Assembly: GCA_963669155.1 (NCBI GenBank)
Contig: OZ022585.1
Location: 4,809,024-4,873,023, forward strand
Length of the DNA stretch: 64,000 nt
Origin: Arbacia lixula
Taxonomy: Eukaryota; Echinodermata; Echinoidea; Arbacioida; Arbaciidae
Direction of reading: 5' to 3'
Part shown: positions 13,001 to 24,700 of the stretch, piece after piece
How positions within the stretch are numbered: the first letter of the stretch is position 1
How the letters are laid out: each line of letters starts with the position of its first letter
Made by a program: the position numbers and the translations under genes
Notes under the pieces: generated by a model
Told to the model about the DNA's origin: nothing
Databases searched by the model: none
The model's input: only the letters and a program-made list of their open reading frames with translations

Positions 13001-13346
13001 ACCAATGACAGATAGCCTTTGATCTCTCCTTGAACAAACATATATAGCCATTCATCTCTTGTATGAATTTAGCCCAATGGTGACTGAAAAGAAGCTTTTT
13101 TGCAAATACCTTTATTTCATGGTAACATGGTATTATGGAATACCAAAAGATAAAACTCTTTTCATAGCAGGTTAAGATGGACGTTGAAAATATACGCTTT
13201 GAATCCTCATCCCCTCAGAGCGCAACTGGAACATGTGGATTCCTGGCTACACGTCTGAGGAGCAGCAGAAGTCTCACAAGCGGCCTGCGTCTACGGAGGC
13301 TCACAAGCAGAGGATGGCGCTCATACGCAAGACGCTCAAGAAATGA
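3229..13346 (+). CDS. TAF12: TFIID/SAGA histone-fold subunit TAF12, seven coding exons
   Basis: TAF12 pairs with TAF4 (TFIID) or its SAGA counterpart through an H2B-like histone fold, in RNA polymerase II pre-initiation complexes. Coding exons are 3229-3384, 4503-4598, 6916-7026, 8687-8821, 11122-11199, 12443-12557 and 13219-13346 (TGA 13344-13346). All junctions are GT-AG and in phase, giving 272 residues. The histone fold spans about residues 167-240 and includes LVREVDPNTQLDEDVEEM, ADDFIENVV and HRKSSTLEVKDV. It is followed by NWNMWIPGY and the conserved tail TEAHKQRMALIRKTLKK. The 166-residue N-terminal part is Pro, Gln and Ser rich and makes the protein much longer than the roughly 160-residue human form. 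The start was chosen as the first ATG after a good 3' splice site ending at 3203, implying a non-coding upstream exon. Exon 4 abuts two unusual repeat tracts. The histone-fold exons are near certain; exons 2-4 rest on splice sites and phase. Confidence 0.93.
3400..3483 (+). repeat. TTTTCA repeats followed by poly-T and poly-G runs
   Basis: A short array of TTTTTTCA-like units runs into a T tract and then a G tract (about 3465-3481), just inside TAF12 intron 1. The rest of the intron to 4502 shows no other recognisable feature. Confidence 0.75.
4609..4730. mobile_element. MITE-like family C element, partly nested
   Basis: The element begins GGGCCCTGTTGCATAAAACT, a terminal sequence shared by about ten elements in the window, and continues with TTAATGGTAACTGCC and an AGCCAATCA block. 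A second terminus (GGGCCCCATTGCATTAAACT) starts inside it at about 4696, so two copies appear joined. It starts only ten bases after the exon 2 donor of TAF12. Intron 4731-6222 holds nothing else I can name. Confidence 0.6.
6223..6690. mobile_element. Family A inverted-repeat element, about 470 bp
   Basis: The ends read TTTAAAGGGAAAGACACCCT on the left and AGGGTGGATTTTCCCTT on the right. Each arm carries a block resembling ATGAAAGAAACATATTACTG and a GACGTCAC block, in opposite orientation. It matches 10486-10978 in layout and lacks any transposase frame. It lies in TAF12 intron 2. Confidence 0.65.
7219..7747 (+). mobile_element. Family F element, about 530 bp, copy 1
   Basis: Inverted termini are visible: CCGTCCCTTTTT near 7230 and AAAAGGGACGG near 7735. 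A very similar copy in the same orientation lies at 29500-30027, with the same internal order: GAAGTGTTAGCAAGCTGTA, CAACGTCTGATTAAT, GGCTCTTAGCAGTTTGTG and CAATTTACGATCGTGATAGA. Only small substitutions and indels separate the two, suggesting fairly recent spread. There is no long open frame, so it is non-autonomous. It lies in TAF12 intron 3. Confidence 0.7.
8229..8686 (+). repeat. Long polypyrimidine tract ending at the TAF12 exon 4 acceptor
   Basis: About 455 bases are almost purely C and T, in irregular repeats such as CCTTCCTCTCTCCC, and end in TTTATAG, the 3' splice site of exon 4. The tract is an extended version of the normal polypyrimidine tract. Mirror symmetry and purity could allow triplex (H-DNA) structure; that is inference. 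The open frames across it (Ser/Pro on one strand, Arg/Glu/Gly on the other) are composition artefacts. Confidence 0.9.
8790..9831 (+). repeat. 67-bp tandem array copying the TAF12 exon 4 end and its splice donor
   Basis: The unit contains GGCAGAGATATATCAAAG followed by GTATCAAAAACCCTATGTC and CCAGTGGCGAT. The last coding bases of exon 4 and its donor at 8822 form the first unit. Equivalent donor positions follow at 8888, 8951, 9014, 9081, 9148, 9215, 9282, 9349, 9416, 9483, 9550, 9617, 9684, 9751 and 9818. Spacing is 67 bp except for two 63-bp units. Units ending at 9483 and 9617 carry a weakened donor (AAAAGTATC). Because 67 is not a multiple of three, all three frames stay open for long stretches, giving spurious open frames. 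Confidence 0.95.
9969..10061 (+). repeat. (GT)n microsatellite with poly-G and poly-C runs
   Basis: A GT dinucleotide run (about 9970-10004) passes into poly-G (to 10014). After a short spacer a poly-C run follows (about 10032-10059). The sequence CCCCCAATGCCCTGTTAAACTT just after it recurs at about 10321, pointing to a small local duplication of about 250 bp (10068-10140 and 10321-10400). Confidence 0.85.
10486..10978. mobile_element. Family A inverted-repeat element, most complete copy
   Basis: The ends AAGGGATAGTCCACCCTT and AAGGGTGGACTATCCCTT are perfect inverted repeats. They extend inward as long imperfect arms of about 200 bp, which include AACATGAAAGAAACATATTA and its complement. The centre carries a CACATGCGAGGTGCTCT block in both orientations. 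No coding capacity is visible. Other copies or fragments are at 58, 725, 6223 and 36366, and a short end lies near 54510. It is a non-autonomous DNA-transposon-like element in TAF12 intron 4. Confidence 0.75.
11309..11693. mobile_element. Family B near-palindromic element, copy 1
   Basis: The element begins about 110 bases after the TAF12 exon 5 donor. The left arm carries TGTACTGGGAAGACAAAA, CTTGCCAATGGTCTTAAATT, CTTGCTGAAAGTTATTTGCC and a TTCGGCCTGAACA centre. The right arm repeats these as reverse complements and ends CCCTTTAA. Nearly the whole 385 bp can fold on itself. Other copies are at 11959, 39615 and 58208. Confidence 0.8.
11959..12332. mobile_element. Family B near-palindromic element, copy 2
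   Basis: It starts TTTAAAGGGAATATACTGTA and ends TACAGTATATGCCCTTTAA, with arms complementary almost to the centre (AATGTTCGGCCCGAACATT, itself a near-perfect palindrome). It lies in the same TAF12 intron as copy 1, about 265 bases downstream, in tandem. Confidence 0.85.
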
Positions 13347-14036
13347 TCCCCGTCTCTGTGCACGCGCAAATGAAACTTTTTTTCGGCATGGTGTAAGCCA
13401 TGTGAACCTCGCATTGCTGGAGTGTTGTGCAACTGAAACTGTGTGAAGCCATGGATTTCTGGGACTTGATGCAAACAAGGACACAGAGGCAAAATGGCCT
13501 CTTCATCCTGGAGTTACAGGCCTGTAGATAGCAGAGGGGTGTTCCACCAAACTGTTCCTAAGCTGCAAACGACTTTCCGCACGACTCGTGACCTCTTCTT
13601 GCGTTTAATCAGATTCTCAATTACTTTGATTCCCATCAATTCAGCTTGAAATCTGATCTGTGTAAATTTAAATTCTTGTTGTCAACAAGACTCTGGATAC
13701 ATAGTTTATGATTTGCCAAATTTGAAAAGGATTGTTTGAGATTCAATCAAAGTATATTAAAACAGGAACAAATCTTATTCGGGTCACCAGTTGTGTGTAG
13801 CGATGTGCGTAGCTTATGAGCAGCTTGGTAAAATACCCCCCCCCCCCCCAAGAGTGGAATGTAAAGCACTTGTAAAACCAGCGTAGCACAGAAGAGAGTG
13901 CTAATCAGTTCTCAGACTTGATGGAAAGCGCCTGCTTTCATTGGATGCATGATCATGCTATTGATAACTCTGCATAAGTCTGTATGTAAAGGAGAATGAA
14001 TGATAGCAGCTGTGAATAAAAGATCAGAGAAACCAT
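13347..14036 (+). other. TAF12: TAF12 3' UTR with AATAAA at 14015-14020
   Basis: No further coding sequence follows the TGA at 13344. A canonical AATAAA at 14015-14020 is the first strong poly(A) signal, about 670 bases downstream. The segment includes a diverged piece of the family D element (13531-13625: TGTTCCACCAAACTGTTC and later TTTAATCAGATTCTCA) and a poly-C run near 13838-13850. The 3' UTR limits are inferred from the signal. Confidence 0.6.
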
Positions 14037-14146
14037 AAATACAAAAGAGAAAAATCTGACATAATTGAATGAAAGTTACTTGGAAGTTGACCTTTGATTT
14101 CTATTCTAGTAGAAATCGGCAGTGAGAGATTATGTGGTGATATCCT

Positions 14147-14300
14147 GGGCCCAGTTGCATAAAACTGAACATTAATGGTAACTATGCCATCAATGGTGAC
14201 TGCCATAGTAACATTCTGTGACAGCCAATGAAATTCATGGTTTCCATAGAAATTGCCATTGGTAGCAAAGTTACTATTAAAGGTGATATTCATAGAAAAT
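14147..14300. mobile_element. MITE-like family C element
   Basis: The left terminus GGGCCCAGTTGCATAAAACT is followed by ATTAATGGTAACTATGCC, a TGACAGCCAATGAAATTCA block and a right arm CATTGGTAGCAAAGTTAC. The right end is replaced by a segment reading GATATTCATAGAAAATCC, also found near 15722. It lies between TAF12 and importin alpha. Confidence 0.65.
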
Positions 14301-15297
14301 CCAAAAATATGAAGATATTCATCTACAGGAAGCTTATAAGCCATACAATGAGCTCGGATGACATTCAAACAATATATAACTTTCCAAAAAGCGAAATTAG
14401 GGTGAAAACAATCACCGTATTCTCGGGGACAAATTTGCCCTACTGTCATCCGAAACGGCCTCTAGGTCTGACGTAAGAAACGGGAGGCGTTATTGTGCAT
14501 CAAACATGCCAATCTGCAGCTTCTTTTCCGCCAGAAGCATCATGCATTGTTACTAAAATTGTGATGACAGATGCTAGTGGATTAACAGGTGTGATACACA
14601 ATGGTCATTGTGAAGCGTATCCCGGCTGTGACGTACATACAACGCCACTTTCCCTGAGGCGATTTCGTAGGTCAGGAAGAGAGTCAATTTAGTAAAATTT
14701 GACTTTCACTAAACACAAAACTGAACACTTTCGTGGCATGTTTGCTGCATACATTGCTTTAGTAACTCATTCAATTATAAAATAAACTATATTTATTTGA
14801 TTTTATTTCCTATGAATATCACCTTTAATGGTAAGTGTTATGCAATGGCATGTAACACAGTGATATGCAACTGTGTATGTTTCAGCTGTCAGCCAGGTAG
14901 CTCCGTTTGCTTTTTCCAAAGATTTCAACAAAGAGTTTCTTTGGATGTCTCCATTGTAACAAAATCCGTCCGAAAAACTATTTCCCAAGTGTCAATAATT
15001 ATCAATTTTGAAGATCCGACCATGGATGTAGGTGGATCACTGCATTAAAATCCACAATTGTACGCAATGTTCAAATAAAACAGCTCTGAGCTGTCACGCG
15101 ATGTCCGAATTGTTATGCATAGGCAGGCCGGGAAATCACCAGAATATCTAGAACAGAGACTTTTTGGTAGAATCCTGATTGGACAATGAATTTTGATCTT
15201 GAACATCCATTGGTCTGCAGTAACCTCCTGTACATATTTGCCATTGTTCTTGTGACTTGTGTCCCATGCAAAGACAAGGCAATACCCGGGACCCTGT

Positions 15298-15445
15298 TGC
15301 ATAAAACTTACCCTTAATGTAACTCTGCCATCAATGGTAATTATGATGGTAACATCGCTCAACAGCCAATCAAATTCAAAATTTCCTGAGAAAGTGCCAT
15401 TGGTAGCAAAGTTACCATGAATGGTAAGTTTTATGCAACAGGGCC
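15298..15445. mobile_element. MITE-like family C element, intact ends
   Basis: Left end GGGACCCTGTTGCATAAAAC and right end GTTTTATGCAACAGGGCC are inverted repeats. The interior shows CATCAATGGTAATTATGATGG and ACAGCCAATCAAATTC, typical of the family. It is non-coding. Confidence 0.75.
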
Positions 15446-15570
15446 GTGGGGCTATATTCATGGAACTTTCGTAAACCTAAGTTAGTTACTCAAATGCATT
15501 CAGCTGCATGCATTTGTAGTACGTACTAAATGTACTTAGCTAGGCTAGTGAGATTTCATGAATGGCTTCA

Positions 15571-15699
15571 GGGTCATGTTGCATATAGGTTTTCAATTAT
15601 TGCAACTTACCATCAAAAATAAGAACTCATTGGCTGTTGTCATGGTTAGTACCATTGATGATGAGTTACAAGAATTGAAAATTTATATGCAACATGGCC
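15571..15699. mobile_element. Family C-related short inverted-repeat element
   Basis: It is bounded by GGTCATGTTGCATATAGG and TATATGCAACATGGCC. Its arms contain TTTTCAATTATTGCAACTTA and a complement. The same subfamily (TTGCATATAGGTTTTCAATT) recurs at 45051 and 45783. It is non-coding. Confidence 0.65.
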
Positions 15700-16134
15700 A
15701 AGACCATTTGCATTTAAAGTTGATATTCATAGAAAATCCAAAAATATAGCTGTTCGTATGCAGTTTATACACGAAAGCTGATGATCGACTACAAGTGATC
15801 GATTGTCAAATGAAATTATGGCCATTCAGTTACGTCACGCATTTTGACCTATTTTACAGGAGGTAAATTGGGCAGATTTCGAGAGGGAATTTGAGCAGTT
15901 TTTGTTTGGATATTTCTGTGCTCCTGATTTGTTTTAAAGTTTGGGATTAGCGTTTTAATGATCATCAAGTCATGAACTTTACAATGATATCAAATTCAAC
16001 CGTATTTATGATCAATGAATACCAATTTAAAGTCGACTTGGACGTATTGAGTAAATCAGAGTATTGTGTGAAAGAAAGTGATGTACAGTGCAACTCTCAG
16101 TCATGAAATGTTCAGTTCACTACAGGGCCCCGTT

Positions 16135-16355
16135 GCCTAAAACTTACCATCAATGGTAATGCCTTCAATACATGTAGTAACTGCCATGGTTACACGCTCA
16201 ACAGCTAATCCAATTCAAGGTTTGCATTGTTGCAGTTTTTGTTTAGATATTTCTGCGCTCCTGATTTGTTTTAAAGTTTGGGATTAGTGTTTTAATGATC
16301 AACAAGTCATGATACCGAAGTTACCATCAATGGTAAGTTGTATGCAACAGGGCCC
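16135..16355. mobile_element. Family C element carrying an inserted local duplication
   Basis: Ends are GGGCCCCGTTGCCTAAAACT and GTATGCAACAGGGCCC. The interior contains an 80-base block (about 16231-16310, starting GCAGTTTTTGTTTAGATAT) that copies 15896-15974 with few changes. The flanking 16356-17370 shows no gene or clear element. Confidence 0.65.
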
Positions 16356-17372
16356 AGATGCATGTCAATTTTGGGAAATGGCCTTTCTTGTGGGCTTATG
16401 AAGCAGAGAATGAATCATGCTACAGGTTCTTGAGAATTGGAACATCATCCCTATGTATATATGAACATTGTAGTTATGCCATGTTGGCATACAGTATGTC
16501 AATATTAAAAGGAATAGTCAAAAGTTACTTTATACTGTATAATCTGCCTGCTTCTGTGGAAAGTGTATTTGTGTGCATTCGCAGACACAATTGATGAAGT
16601 CGTTTTCCGAAGAAAGGACGCAGGCGGAAGACAAGGGGTAAAAGTGGTAAAGACTAGAGGTAAAGTGCCTTAAGCAGGAAGCATAATAAAAACGGACCCC
16701 AATGATAATTACTGTACCACTACATGTACTACCCTGTGCCTTTAAACACATGTATGATGAAAAGAGAAAGACAAATACATGTATGAGTACATGTACATGT
16801 ATGACTTTTAGTTTATCACCTATGGTCACATTCACACCCACACACTATACATGTTTGCACAACACAGATATTGGTGGAGAAAACTGGACCCAAATTCACC
16901 AAGGAGTTTCATATGACCAGTTTCAAATTTCTGTGGCATACATGGCCAAAAAATGTACACTTCAAAAAGGTCCAATAATGAATGCACATGTTTTGCTTGG
17001 AGAGCTAAATTCAGGCTGTTATGATTTAGTCCAGTTTTATCTAATTCGTTTTACTGAAATGTGATCAAAACCATAGTAACCAGTGTGAATTTAGCACCCT
17101 ACATGGGATGTATGCGATCATTATTTGACCTCTTTGAAGTGAACACGCTATTAAAAGGAAATGCACATACTGTATCTGATTATATGCCATGCAATTTGTT
17201 TAAACTGTTCAAAATTCTTTAGATCAAATGCAGGGTTTTTTTCCCCCAATACATGTACTTAGCAATAGCATTCACACTCTCTATACATGTAGTGGAGTCA
17301 ACAAACCTTGCACAATGAAAGATTAGAAGCAGACATTTTTTTTTCAAATAGTTTTGATGTGTTTTATTGCAG

Positions 17373-18712
17373 TTGCTTTGTCGCAAGACGTAGCACATGT
17401 GTGGCAGATGAGTTTTACTTTACATGTTCTGACTTCACATAAGCCATTTCGTATTGATCTTTTTTATACAAAATAGTGATTTGTATATACAAGTGTACAA
17501 AACCTGTAAGGAAAGAATGGTCACGATCATCAAATTAGTAACGTCTATATAAAATAAATGCTGACAAGACAAAGACATTTCTACCTAGAAATTAAATTGT
17601 AAGCTATGATAGTCTTTTTAACAAACATACATCAACTATAACCAGTTAGAATGATAAACAAGATTGCAGAACAAAAACTTGTACACTTCTCTGTCTTGAT
17701 GCGACCCATGTCGGCATTTCAAAACATATTCAGTTATGGCAAAGCTAAACATCCACTTGAGATTTCATAATTCATCAGTTCTTCAATGCTCACATCCAAA
17801 AACGAAATCCACACAATTAACAAGTACACGTATTTACTCATTTTGTAAGGCACCTTACTGCAACTAACCCTGGATTTAAGAAATACTGTACATAGTCATT
17901 CCACCTGTTCAGTCAAAAGGGGATAAAGTTGATATACCAGGCAAACCTGGGCAAGGTTCAATAGAAGCTTTGCACTCCTATTGCTCATGCAGCTGGTATC
18001 CGCCCATGATCTGATGCACGTTGTTACAGTAAAACTCCAAAGCGGCAGTCTGCATGAAATGTCAATTTGTTCTTTCTTTAAAAGAAATTTGTTAACAGTT
18101 TCTCAGCTACCTGGATGTGATTTCTTGTGGTACATCCTTGTAATGTATGAACTTTACATATAAATCCAAGAAATCTCCCGGTCACCGACACTACATTCCT
18201 ACTCCATTCTTATGCTCTCCATACATCGCTTTAACTACCAGACTTGCAAATATCAAACAAGCATCAAATTCCATACATACAGCTTGAATACATTTAGTTC
18301 ATCGCAAAGTACTACCGTACTCGCACATTTTGCATGAATTACCCACATCCATATTACTTGAAGCATATTTACTTCTGCCCATCAAGTTCTCTTTTCCACT
18401 ATGTACAAACAAACTTTACACTTCTGAAACAATTCCTTTTTACTCCTATTCAATGAAAAATACCTCCATCCAAGAACGAAATAAATACAACTCCACAAAT
18501 ATAGACAGGAACCCTGGCCAGCAAAAAGACACTTGCAAATATTTCTTCCTTATTGAATTCAAGAAATCGCTCTTGGACCTACAAGAGAACAAGATTACTA
18601 CCTGTGAACAGCGCTACTATAGAGTCACACACTCATTCCACATTTTTCACCAAATATTCACTTGAGACTTTGAGGATCCACCTATTATTGATACAGGGAC
18701 GGTGGGCAAGAT
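17373..18712 (-). other. Importin alpha 3' UTR with AATAAA at 17373-17378
   Basis: On the minus strand the TAA stop at 18713-18715 is followed by about 1.3 kb without recognisable coding sequence. A canonical AATAAA, read on the minus strand, lies at 17373-17378. The 3' end is inferred from this signal; nearer non-canonical signals cannot be excluded. Confidence 0.5.
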
Positions 18713-21700
18713 TTAGAAGGCATATCCGCCCTGGGGTTGCGCACACTGCTGGGCTGAGAACTCGTAGCTCTCTCCGCCTTCCTTGGTGGACGGGGCAACA
18801 GTGATGTCCTCCTCCTCCTGTTAGGGGATACAGTGAAGTAGAGGGAATATGTGGTGGGAGGGAGGAAGGGAAATGAGATGAAAAGGGAGGAAACTCACAG
18901 ACAGGAGAGAGAAAGAAAATGAGGGAGCAGAGATATGGAGTGTTGCACAAAGGGGGAGGGAGATAATAAGAATGGATTAATGACAAAAGAAATCAGATTG
19001 CTACTCCATTCTTATCTTCCTCATAAGCAATACGACGTTAAATCACATTTGCGAGTCTGGCTCATGGATTGTAAATATATGTAAATTGTGAATCCAAAAC
19101 GTTAACGTGTTGATAACAGCAAGAAAACATGATTCCATCAGACAATTCTGTACATAAAAAACACTATAGGACACAATGGACAGACAAATCACACAACTTT
19201 AGTTGCGTTTGTTTTTATTGTTTGGTTACAACCAAAGAGTATTGGTCCCAATCACCTCTATAACAAGAGTTGCCTGTAATTTCACAAAAAGTTTACCTCT
19301 CCTAGAAAAGAAAAGACACAAGCGTTTGGCTGCTAACTGACGGGACAAGGACGAAGGGTCGTAGGCTGTGCTTCTTACCTGAGGACAGAAGTACTTTTCA
19401 ATGATGGTGAGAGCCATCTCGTAGACGCGCTCATTCTCATGCTGCTGCAGGGCCTCGATCCTATCCAGCCCACCGGCCTCCTCTACCATCAGGGATGCAG
19501 CCTCCAGCTGGCCTAGCTTCTCTGCAGCCTGTCAGAGTCAAGAACAAATCAAGACAAGAGTCAACACACACCCCTACATTCATGTTACAGCTACAATACA
19601 GCGGGAGTCCTGTCCAGATAAGGGATCAGGAATCTTCCAGTAAGAATTCCGCTCCAGTTTCCAGTTTAAGAACAAGAATTTTAATTTACTGAGATCAGAT
19701 GTCTTCTTCAGCCAATGAGGGTTAAATTCATTGAGAATCTGATTTAGCACAAGAACTGGTAACCAATCATAAAGTCATTTGTAGCTTTCAGACAGCTTGG
19801 TGAAACGCCCCCCAGTATTAGGCTACACATCTATGCATTGCGGTAACTTACAGCCAGGATATTGGTGACAGCATCCAGAATGACCTCGATGATCTTGGCC
19901 TCCTTGATGGTGAGCAGGTCACACAGAGGCTTGATGCAGCCAGCCTGGACCAGCTGCACAATCTGCTCCACAGAGCCCCCAGACGTCAGGTTAGTCACGG
20001 CCCAGCACGCCTCCTTCTGGCTCTTGTAGTCACCCTGTGGGTCACAAGTTTCAGCAGAGAAAGCACAATATATCATTGCCCTTATAACAGGCACTGCACA
20101 CCAGTAAGGGGACTTTCATGCACAACACTTGACAGCCTCAGTATTATCATAATCATAATCCTTACTTAGGCAGTTTTTTGTGTAATTATTTAATGTATGT
20201 TTATCAATTTGTGTATGAATTATTCTATTTATTATGAGTTGTGGAAATTAAATGATAAGTACAAATTACAATAAAGAGCTTATTATTGTAATTTAGAAAG
20301 GAAAGAACATGAAATATCAATCCATATGGTCACAATACTAGGCCAGCAGTCAAGCTCTGTCCTTGTGTGTACTGGAGGGCATTTAATGAACATTGTGAGC
20401 ATGCACTGACCAAATGGTCAGTGCTGACAACTTCAGTGAAATCCTCGGTTTTGATTGGCTGAGAGGCACTAGCCTCTGACTGTTACTATGGTAACTGTCG
20501 GAAAAAGACAGCTTGTCAGACGAAAAATGTTCATGAAATGCCCTCCTGACTTGTAATGCTAGTGGACATACCGTTGCTAAGACGTTGACGAGGGGAGCGA
20601 GGAGGCCAGCGGCCACCACGGCCTGGATCTGCTGGACGTTGCCTGCAGTGATGTTACTAATGGTCCAGCAAGACTCCTTCTGGATGTTGTGCTTGGGGTG
20701 CTTCAGCAGGCTGACAAACAGCGGCAGGCAGTTGGCATCAATCACCATCTGGTGGGGGGGAGGGAGATGGGATGGGATGCATGGTAGGTGTTGGGGAAAG
20801 AGTAGGGAGGAGAGATGGAAGGGGAAAGAGGAGAGGGTAGAGGGAGTGGGAAAAGGAGGTGGTGAGGGGAGCAGAGGGGGAAGAGGAAAAGGTGGCAGGC
20901 AAGTTTGAAAGGAGAGTTGGGAAGGGAACAAGTGGAGGTACAAAATGAGTCCATTGGATTTTTATGCTAATTATGAGACTACTAAGAAAGTCATGAAATT
21001 ATGCAACGATACCTTTATGTTTCAAAGCCACCGTGCGAGACATACTGAAAACGGTTTGAACACACCACAAGAATACAAAAAATATATATATTATGTTGCA
21101 CTCAATTTGTCTGTAAAAGGAACCATTTTTCTTACCTGTGTTTGCTCATCACTGCCAGTCACAATATTTCCAATTGTTCTGAGAGCGGGTGTCTGCAATT
21201 GAGATACGAAAAGAAAGTGTGAATGACAACTAAAGCATTGCATCAAATGACAAGAATTCCACAACTGCACGTGTGTGTTAGTGTAATAGTTTATGCGCAT
21301 GCAGATACCTTCAAGGGAAAAAAGATCATAGAAAGGGTAATTTCTGTGAACTTTTAAAACAAAGTAAAAAATGTACATTTAAAACGTTTTGAAATTACAC
21401 TTTGTTCAGCTGGGCTAGTAATTGGTAGTGCTTTTACAGGGAAATGGGGTGTAGATTCATGCAGATGTTTTCACAATGAGTGAAAGACATAGCGTGGAGA
21501 AGGGAAGATACAATGGTGACAAGAATAAGTGTCATAGAGACAGGGGGGGGGGTAAATGAGAAACAGCTGTAAACTCACAGGGTGGGGTGGGGACTATGTA
21601 TTTCTACTTACAATAACAGAGATCTCATTGCTCTTGAGAAGTTCCACCACTCTGCCCACAACTCCTGCCTTGATGACATGCTGTAAAAAGTAAAGGAAAA

Positions 21701-24700
21701 CAGCATGTACAAATAATCAAAGTGAGAGGTTCCATATGTCTTAAACAAAATGGTCATTTTTGCCCCCCCCCCCCACAGGGTTAGCGTCATGTTATTTATA
21801 ACATTTTATATGTTAGGCTTGCAAAGGGATACAAGGCCTTTGAGGGGTTGGGATTTATCCTCCATGACTTGCACATCTTCAAGAGAAAGACGAGAAAGAT
21901 TAGGCTATATTAACAATTGCTTCATTACAAAGCAGGGCACAAAATGCAAAACAAATTTTCAGTTCTGCATGGTCTGCCAGCTAGTGAAGCCCATACCTCA
22001 ATCCTATCGTTGCTGCCGTCGGTGAGGTAGGAGAGGGCCCAGCACGAGTCCGCTACAATCTCCTTATCACAGTGGTGGATGAGGGTCTGTAGGACGGGCA
22101 GCACGCCGGTCACTACCTCCTCCCCGGGCGGTGGGCTCTTGTTGCGGCACAGGTTGGATAGGGTCCAGGTCACGTTGCGCAGGAAGGGCACCTGCACACC
22201 ACATCAATAAATGAGCATTTCATCAAATTTGTCATGAACATGAACACTGTGCCAAATACACTTGAATTTAACATTTCCTGCAGTTAAAATTCCACCCAAT
22301 CAAAATGATTCACAGTACATTAGACTATCAAACTGCACACAAATATAATTACTAAGTTTCATTTGTATCAAATTATTTTTGTATCTACAATTTCAATTTT
22401 CTGCACCATGAATGACGTCATGGGAAGGGATTGGTGAAAAAAAAGCATCTCATTGTCAATGAGCTTTTGTCAATTAACACATAAAAATAACACTGAGCAC
22501 TTAATTTAGAGACAGATTGTCAGGATACTTACTGGAGTTGTAGATTGGATAAGTGCTAAGAGAGGTTGCAGGATGCCATTACGGGTAACAATATCCCTCA
22601 TTTCTGGGCCATCACCTGTGGATAAATGAACATGAAAACATCATCATTTAGACGTCAAGTGAGCACAATCCACCAATAGTTATATGATATACCACACTCC
22701 AACTTAGCATTTTACCACACTACAAATCCACCTTTAATCTTAATTTTGCTTAATCTTGAAAGAGCTATTTCTCCTTGCTGTAATAAACAATTAAACAATG
22801 ATCTTTCAAATGGAAATACAACCTTCTCTCAAAAGTTGGTGTGGTGAATGGGTACCTTGCAAGAGTACATATTCCTGATCTGCTCGACTACCTAGTTTTT
22901 AGCAGGAGACTGTAATATAAATGGATTATCAAAAGATTGAAGGACTTACCTGCAATGTTTCCCAGGGCCCACACGGCTTGTTCACTAACATTCTGATGCG
23001 TGGAAGATAGGAGCTTGACAAAGGCTGGAATAGCTCCCTCACTGACCACTGTCTTGGTCTGCTCAGGGGTGCCAGATGCTATGTTGGTCAGGGCCCAAGC
23101 CGCCTCAAACTGCATGGACGGGCTGTGTAATACGGAGAGGTAAACCATTAACAGCTAACTCTCAATATACATCAATCACGGATGCAAGGTTTCATTGCAT
23201 TGAGGCAATTGTTCAAAACATAAACCTTATGGGGCTGTAATCCACAAACACCAAGAATGGTTATGAGAAGATTTTATTCGAAGCTACTCCTGTCAGCACT
23301 ATGAAAAATAAAAATTGCCTGTTATAAAAAAGAAAAATACCAAAAAACACACATGGCTTTGTTAAGGCATTGGATTAGCCATCCTTCTGAAAAACAATCT
23401 TGGAAAAAATAAAAGCAAACATTTTTGTCAAGCAACATGTATACGAAGTTACATAGTTTTAAAAATAATAATCATGCTAAACAGAGCATTTACCGGTAGG
23501 TAAATACATGTCACTACATGTCACTTAGAGACCGTTACATTAATTTCTATCTCTCCAGATTCAGGTTATTGTGTAGACATCGTTCCTATACCCATCCACA
23601 CAAGTGGGCTTAATAGCTCCTACATCATTTCCACAGGAACTTAGCAGTACACAATCAAATACTCACTTATCATGATGGCTCAGGAAGCCGACAAACTTGG
23701 GCACGAGGCCAGCTCTGATGATGTTATTGATAGGAGGCTGGCGCTCACGGGACAACATTCGTCTGAAAAGAGATAGGGGAAAGAACATTGAACATATTAT
23801 TGTAAACCAATGGACATCGAGTGAAAATATTGACAGTCCATGTAGCATTTGGCTTTAGAATTGATCAACTGCCAAAGCAACAGCTGCATTGATTATATAG
23901 ACATCCATGCTCCTTTGCTGTTTTACTGGTAGTGTAGAATGAGTGCAAGCTCCACGTGGAAAAGTTGTGCTAATGCAACATGGACTCGGAACATACTAGG
24001 TACAACGATGCGATGAGCTAATATTGGAGTCTGCCAATTAAGTAGGAACTAAGATGAAACCATAGGTTTGAGAAAAAATCATTCAAGACGGTTGAAAATT
24101 AATGGGAAAATAGTTGATACATGTATAATATATTTTTACCTTGCTGTTTGTACTGCATTGAACTGAGTTGTGGAATCACTGCTGTTGATTGCTTTGCAAA
24201 TTTCTGGAATTGTCATTTGCACGGTAGGCTGTAAACAAAAAAAGAAGAAGATAAGATAAGGTTTGAAAGCTTTTCACCTCATTTTTTTCTAAAGAGCGGA
24301 GATTGGAATGGGTAAATGCATATACCCACATATCTCGGCAACATATGTGTGATATGTTGGCGCTTACATTACTTGTGACATATCTTGCATTTCAATTTTT
24401 TATTGTAATCAAATTTCATTTATTATCACTTAATTATGTAGTTAACTTCATGCACAATCCTTTCTCCCCAATTATTCATTCATGTAATATTGGGAAAGTG
24501 AATATTTCAGGGATGAAGCTTCTTATGATTTTATAAATAACTTTGTAACATATGAAGTTGCAAAAGCCATATTTTCCATTTCGTTTCACTTAATTGATTT
24601 TTTGTAATCTCTCATAACTGTTTTTGAAGGGTTATTTTTTTTCCTTTTTTTAATTGGAGCTCATAACACAGTGTTAAGCCCTAAATCAATTGCAGTGATT

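Noticed and set aside
14024-14449. 141-codon open frame on the minus strand
   Set aside because: It is built largely of family C element sequence with no domain and no splice context.
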